Below are positions 22,718-32,709 of a stretch of DNA of 64,000 nt, in pieces (within the stretch, counting starts at the first letter, position 1; each line of letters starts with the position of its first letter). The position numbers were made by a program, and so were the translations under genes. Location: contig NW_026947484.1 of assembly GCF_034190915.1 (NCBI RefSeq), positions 85,259,982-85,323,981 of the forward strand, read 5' to 3'. The notes under the pieces are model-generated. The model was not told the origin of the DNA and did no database searches. It worked only from the letters and a program-made list of their open reading frames with translations. This DNA comes from Cavia porcellus. Its lineage: Eukaryota > Chordata > Mammalia > Rodentia > Caviidae.

Positions 22718-25120
22718 CATACTAAATTTATCAATATAGTAGATACACATGCTGGTGTGCTAATTTGTAACTCTAGGTAATACTATGGATTTTCCTAGCT
22801 GACTGACAAAAATGGAGAGCCAACTATAACTCTTATTAAACAACATTACAATGCCAGAAATTATTTACTTTGTATTATAAAACAAAGATGCCCAACAAGT
22901 AAGTAGAAAATGAAGTAAGTAGAAATAAGTAGAAAAGTTGTAAATAACTCTTGAAATGTTTAACACATTAACATTGTCTCTCAAATACATAGCAATAACC
23001 ATTTGCTATTGGTGAGAAATTGTTGAGAAATACAAAAGTGAGTAGCATCTGGGCTGCATTACAGCTGCTTTGTACATTATGCTCATTAGAAGTTAAAGAT
23101 GCTGGAATTGAAAATAAACCTCCGGTTTGAATGTGTTTGAGTAGAATTCAGAGTACTTGAGAAAAGTGACAACAAAGAACTGCCAAAGTAAAGAAGATAC
23201 ATAGGTGACAGACTCTGCTGAAATAAGGAAACTTCTCTCTGAAGAGATATTTGAAGGTACAGAAAGCATGGAAGTAATTGTGCATTCTTTAGCATCAAAT
23301 ACAGAATTCATCCATGAATACCAATAAACCATGTGCCATTGGTAACCAGTGTAACAGATATTCATTTAATATTTCATATTGATAGCATTCTAATTTCAAG
23401 TCATGTGATACTCATAAAATTGATTACTATGTATGACTCAGACATAAATTGGAGTATTTAAGTGAACTGTGGTTATATCCTTCATTTGAAGCTTACGAGA
23501 CTGTGATAAAACTATGAAACAGCAGGGGAGTTTTCTAGGGGCTTCCTAGAAAGGATTCTGTTTCAAGAAACAAATACAGAAAGATGTGCCCACTCTATTT
23601 TACTAGAATGTAACATGTTGCTGGAAATGTAAATAATTGCCTACTAATAAAAAAAAAATCAAACAAAGATAACTTTAAGGATCCTCAGTGGGTACTATTA
23701 ACATTTTCGTTTCATTATGTTCTGTTAGAGCAACTGAATTAATCACTGAACTACTTTCTCTGGATTCCTAATTATTTAATTTAACAGATAGTGTTTTATA
23801 CTCTAGAAACTGGTAACTCTGTATCTGGGGAATAGAGGCATGATCTCCATGGAGACGAGGTGAAGGAGATTTATGGCTCTCACATAAATCCTGATGAACA
23901 GAATTTTTCTGCTGAAAAGAAGACAAGGCCATATAATATAAATAGACCTGTAATAGGAGTCATTCCTTAGTACACCACTAAAAGAAGTATAATTTCTTTC
24001 ATAATCTTTATGCTGTGAGAGAAGGGGAAAGCCCAGTTTAGCCCTGAATTATTAGTCAGTGGCTCTGAGTGGCATTATCATTAACTGTTGAGGTCCCACG
24101 ACACCAGAAGTTACTATGAATGCAAAGGCTTACAGGCTGATAAACAGAAGTGATATATGGAGTTTTACTGTCAAGTGACTTCATAATCAGAACATAAAAT
24201 CTTCAATCATCTTATGTTTATTGCAGTATGCATTTGAATGAATAAGTCAGCCGCCAGCAGAAACCTTCTACTGTCTCACTGGATTTTGATGTTAAGTATG
24301 GTTTTGTAAGAAGAACTAGCAAGAAGCTTCTGGACTATTTTCTTATGTCCAGTTAATAAAAATGAATACAAAGCATTGGTATAGCATAAAAGTATTGGAG
24401 CAATTCAATATTTTTAAAATAGAGGGTGATGACTCCTGCTGTATCTTTATTTAATTCACCAGTTTGGTTAATGGAGAAATGGATACCACTTGGAAAGGCC
24501 ATTAGGTTAACAGACACTTAATTCATTAATAATTGTAATTACAATTGGAGTTTCCTACTTTGAGCCAAAACTATAGCCCTAGGCTCTTGATATATATGTT
24601 TCCATTTAATAAATATTTTTCCTTAATCACATAAAAGATCCAAATCTGTTTTAGATGGGAGAAAGACAGTGCAGTTTTACCAACTTCCTTTAATGACATA
24701 TCCCAGAAGGCATATTATACCATCAGATTTCTAGGACTAAAGTAACAGGGAATTAAGGGAATCCTGTATATCTCAATATAAAAAATATCATGTGTTACAA
24801 TAAAATATTAGTACCTGAAGTTTCTGAGGATCCAGTGATCTTGGCCCCATTTGGGCAACATACTCCAAAAGGAATGATATTAATGTCTCTGGCTTTTACA
24901 AAAGATGTACAAAATTTGAGGCTCTTTGGTCCTCTGTATGAAATAACCAGCAAATTTAGTTGGGATGTTTGGCCTCTTTGTTACCTGAAAGAATGTTACT
25001 TTCAAATCAGGCTCAGTGCAAAAGGTGACTTTCTCACTATGAAACTACCACTGCAAGAATTGCTACTACGGATATGATACAGTGATATGCACAGTATCTT
25101 TGCCCCACTGAGACAGCATA
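22718..25120. other. AT-rich DNA without recognised gene
   Basis: The first few hundred bases may belong to the retrocopy suggested by the T-run at 22672. Beyond that nothing was recognised. The 95-codon frame at 24790-25077 has no motif that I know. Confidence 0.45.
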
Positions 25121-25144
25121 GAAAAAATGCAAAATTAAAGAGAA

Positions 25145-25262
25145 AAATAAATTAAATAAAAAGAATCATATATAGAGAGATACATAGAAAGAGAGAAAGA
25201 GGAGGAGGAAGAGAGAAAAAGACAGACAGACAGACAGATAGAAAGACAGAAAGACATAGAGA
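25145..25262. repeat. Degenerate purine-rich simple repeat (AAAT, GAGA, GACA)
   Basis: A mixed low-complexity tract: AAATAAATTAAATAAAAAG, then GAGA, GGAGGA and a GACAGACAGACAGACAGATA run at 25221-25240. Confidence 0.85.
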
Positions 25263-25390
25263 CAGAAGCTCTATTCTAGAGCCAAAGGCTGCTAGACATA
25301 GAGACAAGGGCTGCTATTCTAAATGGCAAGGAGACCAAAAATTGGAGGAAGAAAGAGGTAGGGAATGCAAAGGAGATATAAAAATATTAA

Positions 25391-25465
25391 CGTGTTACAT
25401 ACATGTATCAACTTCTCACAATGAATGTAGTCATTATGTGCTGCAAACAAGTACTAATAAAAATA
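25391..25465 (+). repeat. Unclassified repeat X, 3' end, copy 1
   Basis: It shares GTGTTACATACATGTATCA-, CACAATGAATGTAGTCATTA, TGTGCTGCAAACA and GTACTAATAAAA with 51341-51410 and 58465-58540. The common end near TACTAATAAAA suggests the 3' terminus of one family, probably LINE- or SINE-like. The family was not identified. Confidence 0.6.
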
Positions 25466-25929
25466 ATGCAACAAATTCCAAAATAAGAATTAAGCTTGAG
25501 AACATTAAGAACTTTAAGTAAATTTACACGTTCCTTACCAAGTAACACATCTTCTTTTGACAAGTAGCTCTTGGCTTGCACTATAGTTTGATAGAATCTG
25601 AATAAACATAGAACAAAAGGTGGTTCTGCGATCTTACTGATTTTTTGGGTACCATTTGATTTATCTCACCCCAAAGTTCAGATGCATGAGCACTGAACTC
25701 GATTATTATACCATGAGAGCACAATTAACTTAAGGAAATGTGTAAGTGCATAGTAGACATACTGTGTGTCACCATCCTGTCAGGAGAGTAATCAGTGCCA
25801 GAGGGGATAAAATTGCTAGTTCCAGTTTTATAGTAAGGGCAATGTTTTACCACTAGCTATACACTACTGCTTCAAAATTACTCTTGAATTTTAGTTGTTT
25901 TTAAAAGACTAAAAACTGGAGGTCATTCT

Positions 25930-26030
25930 CTTTTTAACATACACACCCCAGAATTTACAGGTGAAGAGGTTTGCCTGAGATTTTCCTCAAAGTAATTCAG
26001 CAATGGTAGCAGAAAGAAATAAATAGAAGT
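25930..26030 (-). mobile_element. MIR SINE fragment
   Basis: AATTTACAGGTGAAGAGGTTTG followed by GTAATTCAGCAATGGTAGCAG corresponds to the minus strand of the MIR core (ACAGATGAGGAAACTGAG... CACACAGCTAGTAAG). It is strongly diverged, as expected of an ancient mammalian repeat. Confidence 0.5.
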
Positions 26031-26142
26031 CAAACAAGGTAGGTCCTCAGTTGATGAGTGCTGAGCTGGATGACAACTAATGAAACTTTACTAATCACAT
26101 TGCTTTGGAATGTTTTTTAAATATCCATCATAGAAAATAAAA

Positions 26143-26244
26143 GTGGGGTTAGAAGTATGGCTCAGTGACCCAGCACTTGCCTATCAGATAGAAGACCCTC
26201 TGTTCAAAATCCAGCACATCACAACAGAAAAAAAAAAAAAAAAA
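26143..26244 (+). mobile_element. ID SINE, old copy
   Basis: GTATGGCTCAGTGACCCAGC and ACTTGCCTATCAGATAGAAG match the ID A-box region and loop, GTTCAAAATCC is a degraded B box, and an A-run of 17 nt closes it (26228-26244). Confidence 0.65.
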
Positions 26245-26849
26245 TGGCTATAAAACAAGCTAGTTGAGTAGTTTTATCAGCGTTGTTTCTCTCTCCATCT
26301 CTCAGGAAGCTGTGATGGCTTGAAGTAAATTCTATATGCAATTGTCAATGGAACCTAAAGGATTGGACAGATGCTGAGGGAAATGAAAACAACAAGAATA
26401 ATACAAAGAGCCCTTGGTGCCCCTAGAATGGGTGCATATGGTCTTTATGAATGTTAATTGGAGGGTCCATTTAAAATTCTGAATGATTAAGCAGAAAAAG
26501 ATGACCTGCTCCATACATTCATATCTAGTTCATTAGGCCTCCTGAATGGGTTCATTGACTATTTGTGCATGGGAGGAATAGTAGATGTTATGCAGATCCT
26601 CAGTTATTTGAATTTTCTCTCATCACAGTACACCTAATTACTTGCCATAACGAAGCTGCCAAGACTGTAGTTTGTTGGTTGACTGAACATAATCTGGAGA
26701 GATAACTTTGGTCATCAAAGGGTTTAGAAGGTAGATGGCTTTAGAAATGCATGGGATTGAGGTTTTTTATTTTATTTTATTCTTTTACAAAATAGACTGC
26801 CTATATTAATTTAATATCTTGGTTCTATTACTGATTGTGTGATTTTTAG

Positions 26850-26894
<45 letters not shown>

Positions 26895-28519
26895 CTTTAA
26901 ACATATATACATGATACTATTTTGGTAAACACATTTCTCGTGTATACCAATTTCTTGGGTACACACAATTTCATCAAATTTTGAAAAGTTATATAAAATA
27001 AATACTAGTGGTAGTTAATTGAATGCAGTAGACTTTTTAATTTTCACTTTTTGTATTTTTTATTTTTCAAATATACCACCTTACAGTCATGAAAACATGT
27101 TTTAAAAATCAAATTTATGAAATAGATTTTGTTTTTTCTTAGTGGTTTGAAATTTTATCTTTATGTTTATAAGTTTAATTTTCTCAGAGGATATGCATTA
27201 GCAAATTGGATATTCAATATAATTCCTCTTATAATACGGTGCTTAATTTTTTGCACTATAAATTAGCTTATTTCATTGAATTAGGGAGCTAAAAATCATA
27301 AATATTAGGAAACACTGTAAGTTGGAAAGGGAAAATAGAGAGAAAATAGAGTGGATGAGGAAATGTCTATTTACTTATGCTTCATACAACTTTAGTGAGG
27401 AACAAATTGAGACAGTTTAAAATTCAGCAGATCCGGGAAAACTAGACTATTCTCTAATACACTGTGAGTGTTGTTAGCGAAGAACCATTGTATTTTATCC
27501 AAATGCTATTCTCTAGCAAGAAGTTTTTATGAGTAAGATTCAAACTACAATAATGTTACAAAAAGTATCTCTGCACAGGGGATTGTCTTGTCTGTTTTAT
27601 TCTGAGGGAATTTAAGCTAAGTATACTAAATTAGCCTAAGATATATCCTAGCATAAACATCCAAATTATTTGCACTTCAAGAATCATACTTGTTCAGGGG
27701 GACAAGAGTGGTGAGGGTGATAAGTGATCAGAGCACAGCATAACTATGTATATGTACTTGCATTTTGGGTATTGTGAGAAAAGCTGGTGCACAGTAGCAC
27801 TATACATCACTGAATCTTGAGTTTATTAGTTAATTCGCTTATTCTGTGGCTGAGAGAACTATGAAGAATATGTATCCCAGTTAATGCATGAAGGGTATTT
27901 ACTCTAGGAATGGCATAAAGTGAGTGCTCAATATATTTTAGTCAAGGTTATTATTTTTATACTGCTGTTACTATTAGAATATATCCATAGGACTTGGATT
28001 CGATGGTAGGCTGCTGCTTAGCAAGCATTTGTTATATGCCCAAACTTTGTTCACAGATGAATAGCTGGGATACGGATAAAATAAATAAGTACTTAAGGTC
28101 ACTGATATTTGTAAAAAATCTTAGAATTCCATTTTCATGAGTCTTAGCTTAACTTTTTTGGCATTTTGTTTATCTCTGCTTTTCAGCCCTACATACAAGT
28201 ACTTACAAAACACATATTTAATGAAGGCCATGCATGTACCATCGGTTAAATACTCACAAATATTTAGACTATATTTGAAACTCTTACATGACAGCTATTA
28301 AATTTTTGTCAAGGTTTATTCCTTGCTTACATACATTGGAAAAACATGTAAATATTCATATTAAAAACTCCTAAAATATCTTCTTGGATAATTTATAATA
28401 TGCTTATGAAATACTGTTTTTATATTGGAAAATTATAGCTTATATTTTCTCTTAAATAGCTAAGAGATTATTTTATTGAATACACATATGTTGATCTCTA
28501 ATGAATACAATTTTTATAA
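26245..28519. other. AT-rich DNA; one weak MIR/L2-like tail
   Basis: Mostly unrecognised AT-rich sequence. A (TA)n run lies at 26852-26892. GGAATGGCATAAAGTGAGTG followed by CTCAATATATTTTAG at 27907-27942 resembles the 3' tail of MIR or L2 on the plus strand, but is too short to be sure. Confidence 0.45.
26852..26892. repeat. (TA)n microsatellite
   Basis: An uninterrupted alternating AT run of about 41 bp. Confidence 0.95.
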
Positions 28520-28533
28520 AGAACACTGAAGCT

Positions 28534-28674
28534 GCTGGGCGTGGTGGCACATGTCTATAATGGCAAGTTAGAGGCAGAGGCAGGAGGATCATTGTGAGTT
28601 CCAGACCAGTTTGGGCAATAAAGTGAGCTCAAGGCCAGCCTGAAATGCATAGCAAGACTCTGTCTAAAAAAGGC

Positions 28675-28710
<36 letters not shown>
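28534..28710 (+). mobile_element. B1 SINE with (TAA)n tail
   Basis: 7SL-derived B1: it starts GCTGGGCGTGGTGGCACATG, continues AGGCAGAGGCAGGAGGATCA and GTGAGTTCCAGACCAG, has an internal partial duplication (GTTCCAGACCAGTTTGGGCA and later CAAGGCCAGCCTG), and ends AGCAAGACTCTGTCT. The tail has become (TAA)n at 28677-28711. Flanks AGAACACTGAA (28520-28530) and AGAATATTGAA (28712-28722) form a diverged TSD. Confidence 0.9.
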
Positions 28711-28712
<2 letters not shown>

Positions 28713-29085
28713 GAATATTGAAATTTCATTTAAAAGACTTTTAAACTAGCTGCCTTTTCTAAATCTATATTTCTTTTAAACTGACATATCTACAGTTGAT
28801 TGTTTGAAGTAAATGTAGAGGACAATAATTGAAAACACAAAAGTTCAAAGTCTAAAATCAGTTGAAAGAGAGCTTTTTTGTTACAGAACTAAGAGGCACA
28901 AACAGTACAGTGATCTGTTCTAAAACTGCAGGGTTTCTTTCATTTTATTTTAGCCTTTCTGAGAGGGATAAATACATGCATAATAAAGTGGACACTTATT
29001 TAATAAAAATTGCTATTTCAAATGATTTTCACATATGTGTAGTGCTAAAAATAAAACTAAAGCCTCATGCATCTTAATACACACT

Positions 29086-29427
29086 TGTAGTGGTTAATTC
29101 ATTGTGTCATGTTGAGAAGTTTGGAAGTTTAACCACGTGATTCGGCATTTCTACATCCTGGGTTGTAGAGGAGCCACCTTTGGATGGATAGACTGCTTAC
29201 AATATAAGAGGAAAAAAGGATTATTCTCTCCTCCCATTTTGTGTTCTTGTAGCTTTTATATCTTCTGCAGCCATGAAATGTTGCCCCTCTGCCATGCCAC
29301 ACTGCCTTGGAGCCAGCTGATTATGTACTGAAACCTCTACAAACTGTGAGATAAACAAACCTTTCCTTCCTTAATTTTGGGTATCAGGTATTTTTGTCTC
29401 AGCAGTGAAAGAACAGTAACTAAGACA
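29086..29427 (+). mobile_element. Solo LTR, ERVL-MaLR-like
   Basis: It begins TG and ends CA, with near-matching 5-bp flanks ACACT (29081-29085) and ATACT (29428-29432), as expected of ERVL-MaLR LTRs. The 3' half has the usual order GGAGCCAGCTGATTATG, CTGAAACCTCTACAAACTGT, GAGATAAACAAACCTTTCC and a CAGCAGTGAAAGAACAG tail. It lacks internal viral genes. The short open frame inside is meaningless. Confidence 0.75.
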
Positions 29428-29448
29428 ATACTGGGTCAAAGAATTTTT

Positions 29449-29612
29449 AAGTCAAGTGTGGCAGCACATGCCTATGACCCATTTACTTGGGGGAGGCCTA
29501 TACAGGAGAATCACAAGTTCAAGGTCAGCCTGGACATTTAAGGATATGGTCTCAGCACTGTGCTTGCTTATGCACACACAAGACACTGCACTCAGTTCCC
29601 CAATATAACTGA
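29449..29612 (+). mobile_element. B1-ID composite SINE
   Basis: The B1-like half is TGTGGCAGCACATGCCTATGA, GGGGGAGGCCTATACAGGAG and CAAGTTCAAGGTCAGCCTGG. A degraded ID-like half follows, with GTGCTTGCTTATGCACAC and CTCAGTTCCCC. A purine tract follows it at 29614-29708. Confidence 0.65.
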
Positions 29613-29613
29613 A

Positions 29614-29708
29614 AGAAGGTAAGAAAGGAGGGTGAAAGAAAGAAAGCAAAAAGGAGAGGGGTGGGGGAAGGAAAAGGAAAAAGGAAAAAGGGAAAGAGAA
29701 GGGAAGTA
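29614..29708. repeat. GA/GGAAA purine-rich tract
   Basis: Almost pure purine on the plus strand, mixing GAAA, GGAAAA and GGGGGAAGG. It is likely the degenerated A-rich tail of the preceding SINE. Confidence 0.8.
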
Positions 29709-30094
29709 ATAAGACTCAAAAGCAAAACAAATCAGAATAAGTATTAATCCTAAAATGATTATGCTCGGTGAAAACTGACACTCTCATTGTGAAGGAAAGC
29801 AATCCTTCTAGACAATACATCACATTCATCTACTATTTCAATTTTTTTTTTCTTTTTGCCTTATCATCTCATTGGCTGCTTCTAGGCAGCATTTTTTAGT
29901 AGAATGCTTTACACACCAATTTGTGTGCAGGCAGGTTAACATCATGTGGAACAAAATTGAATTTGTACTTACATATTTGCAATGACTCTCAATATCTCTG
30001 TGCATATTTCATAGTGAACATAAAATAATAGTCATATCTGTGATAGCCCATAAATAAACACAATCATACATCAGGGGTATGTAGAAAAAAATGC
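29709..30094. other. Unrecognised AT-rich DNA
   Basis: Nothing gene-like or clearly repetitive was seen between the purine tract and the ID element. Confidence 0.5.
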
Positions 30095-30106
30095 ATGTTT
30101 AAATAG

Positions 30107-30180
30107 GGGATTGAACTCATGACCTTATGCTTGACAGGCAGGCGCTTATGCTTCTGAGCTAAATCACTGCTATAAAAAGA
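30107..30180 (-). mobile_element. ID SINE, minus strand
   Basis: GGGATTGAACTCATGACCTT and ACAGGCAGGCGCTTATGCTT, then CTGAGCTAAATCACTGC, is the reverse complement of an ID element (B box left, A box right). It is bracketed by ATGTTTAAATAG (30095-30106) and ATGTTTAAGTAG (30181-30192), a 12-bp TSD with one difference. The tail is missing. Confidence 0.8.
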
Positions 30181-30617
30181 ATGTTTAAGTAGTTGTAAGA
30201 GTAAATCAAAATGAGAATACTAAACTAATCTCTCAAGTAAGCTTATAATTTCCCTCAGGTCAATTATAATTTAACATCTATTCTTATAAATAAATTTTGT
30301 TAAAGCTAAGCTTCCATATTTTCTATAGCCTTACTTTTTCTCACCAGTACTGGGAAAAATAGCAAAGTTTGATTGTAAAAGAAACTTCTTGACATGCAAG
30401 GCCTAACTAAGTTATTATCTAATTGGTTACAGAAAATGTTTACCAATCTCTGTTTGAGAAAACAAGATTTCAGGTCAAAATTGTAGCAAGGGAAAAATGT
30501 TAATACCTTTTAGAGTCTTGATTCTAGGATCCGTAAATAATTGTTACACCTTGAAATTCTCCCAGCTAACAGTAAAAGGTGCCAGAGTATGACATTTTTA
30601 AATCACAAAGGCTAAGT

Positions 30618-30620
<3 letters not shown>

Positions 30621-30662
<42 letters not shown>
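30621..30662. repeat. (TA)n microsatellite
   Basis: An uninterrupted AT run of about 42 bp; a shorter TA-rich tract lies at 30917-30945. Confidence 0.95.
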
Positions 30663-30665
<3 letters not shown>

Positions 30666-31089
30666 CTTTCAAATTAGACTTTTCTTTATTGCTATAAATA
30701 GTGACTTTGAATAATCTAAACTTCTTAGCTTCAATTTATTTATATAAGAAAAATAAAAAAAAACTATAATATCATTCGGTCTTGTAATGATTATTATAGT
30801 TATATAGTCTACATGTTTACCAAATAAGTGATTATTAACTCTGTACATATTTTTAAAAGTTATATAATAGATTTGATTATAGAGTAACATTATAACATGA
30901 ATATTTGTATATACTTATATATATATATATATACATATATAGTATATGTTTATTTTATCTTATTTTATTAGATTGACTGTAATATTTCATACTTGCTAAA
31001 TTTGCACTTTACAACTACACTGTATCTCCATTTCCTGAATATATAATCTTAATGGGAACAAGGGATATTTTTTGTCTTGACTTATATAT

Positions 31090-31270
31090 TTTTCCCCTTT
31101 TTGTTAAACTGTTAAAAATCTGACAAGTAAATATTATATATGTTGTACACAAGTATACAATGTGATATTTAGGCATATAATCATATGATGAATATCAAAT
31201 TAATTTAATTGTATCCATCAGCATTCATGTAGTCTATTAGATCACCACAACTTCTTAATCTCCCCAATTT
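31090..31270 (-). mobile_element. Ancient L1M 3' UTR fragment
   Basis: TACACAAGTATACAATGTGA, then GATATTTAGGCATATAATCA and GTATCCATCAGCATTCATG, resembles the reverse complement of the 3' end of old mammalian L1M elements, like the clearer copy at 38130-38440. It is very diverged. Confidence 0.5.
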
Positions 31271-31314
31271 TTCCTATCTTCCTATCTTCATAACTGCTTT
31301 AATTTGTAAAAGTA

Positions 31315-31440
31315 TGGACAAAACTGAAAGACATGGGCTAATTCATATAAGCCAAATAAGAAAAATAAATTTCATATGGCATAATTTCACTTTCATGTGA
31401 AATCTAAAAGACCAAATGGAGGCTGTGTAATTGGATGGTT
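31315..31440 (+). mobile_element. Ancient L1M 3' UTR fragment, opposite orientation
   Basis: ATATAAGCCAAATAAGAAAA, then CATAATTTCACTTTCATGTG and AAATCTAAAAGACC, is the sense phrase of old L1M 3' UTRs (ATAAGCCAGACACAGAAAG... TCACTTATATGTGGAATC). Order and orientation relative to 31090-31270 do not fit simple twin priming, so these may be two insertions. Confidence 0.55.
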
Positions 31441-32101
31441 GTCAGCTTCTGACAGTTATGATAAATAAGGAGATGCTGATGAAAGTGATCCTTGGACTTT
31501 TATCTTAAAATTTTAATATCTAAGCTATTTGCTTGTAAAATATTAGGTTCTTCATAAACATTTAAAGGATAAATGAAAAATAAAAATTTTGCTATTTTCC
31601 CCAGTAATTAGAAGGAATAGATAAAAAGAAATAAAAATAAATCCCACATAATTAGTACAAATAATTAGAATTGACAGTCATTTTGTATGGATGTCTTTTT
31701 ATAATTTTTAATCTTCCAAATGTGATATGCATCCAAGCATATCTCAGCAACTGAAATGTATTTAAAACAAAAGTTTCTTGGGGAAAAATCCAGTATTTTT
31801 AGAATATCCAACACCTATTTTTGAAGTGAGCATCTGGGATGTTGAAGGTAAGAAGAAATTTTCAGACTTTATGACATTTTAATTTATAAATTGAAACAAT
31901 AAAAAATGGGAACTAGGTTGGTCAGCACAGAAAACCTCTATGCTAGATATTATAGCTTGTGAAATCTACCTTATGACAATCACGTTATCAGCTCTGAAAA
32001 TATTTTGAGATACTGTTAAAATATTGGTGCCTCTTCCTGTATATACATAAAAATGTTGACCCCAAGTTTATATTTAAGAACATATTCCAAATTTAGTTTT
32101 A
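31441..32101. other. Unrecognised AT-rich DNA
   Basis: Possibly more of the decayed L1M just upstream; nothing else is recognisable. Confidence 0.4.
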
Positions 32102-32103
32102 AA

Positions 32104-32152
<49 letters not shown>
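32104..32152. repeat. (TG)n(TA)n microsatellite
   Basis: A TG run (32104-32120) passes directly into a TA run (to 32152). Confidence 0.95.
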
Positions 32153-32154
<2 letters not shown>

Positions 32155-32591
32155 CAGTATTTACTGAGCATAAAGAAAGAGATGTGTTATCAGATCAAAT
32201 GCTTGTATCTGCCATAAAGAACAATCTTGTCCACATGATGCTTCACTGGTGGTCCTGAGGAAGATGCTTTAGTGATGTCCTGCGATAACCCTTTTGACCT
32301 AGGAAGGGTCTCCTCAGGGGATATTACACAATGTGGTGAATGTATATGTTGGAGAAGTATTGATTTAAATGATTTGTGAGTTTCTTTCCATATCTGTTAC
32401 TACTAGTGTAATCGAAGGGTCCAAATAATAAAATCATTCAGCCAATGCTTGCATTTAAAATCATCCTGTTGTGTGTGACATGCTGGATTGAGGCATACTC
32501 AAGAAATGAATTTAAGGTTAAAAGACTCTAGCCATGCTTAGAAAAAATCTCTCAGCAAGGGAACAATGAAATCAATAAAGAGAAATCTGAA

Positions 32592-32700
32592 TTTTTTTTT
32601 TTTTTGGCTTTTTCATTTTTGTCGGTACCGGGGATTGAACTCACGACCGCCTGCTTGCAAGGCAGGTGCTTATGCCGCTGAGCTAAACCCCCAGCCCCCA
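32592..32700 (-). mobile_element. ID SINE, young copy, minus strand
   Basis: It starts with a T-run (tail), then TCGGTACCGGGGATTGAACT, CACGACCGCCTGCTTGCAAG, GCTTATGCCGCTGAGCTAAA and CCCCCAGCCCC, the near-consensus reverse complement of ID. AAATCTGAA occurs at 32583-32591 and again at 32701-32709, the TSD. The good preservation indicates recent insertion. Confidence 0.92.
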
Positions 32701-32709
32701 AAATCTGAA

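Noticed and set aside
24790..25077. 95-codon open frame
   Set aside because: No recognisable motif or gene context; treated as chance.
31090..31440. Twin-primed L1M
   Set aside because: The antisense part is the more 3' region of the element and the sense part the more 5', opposite to what twin priming gives.
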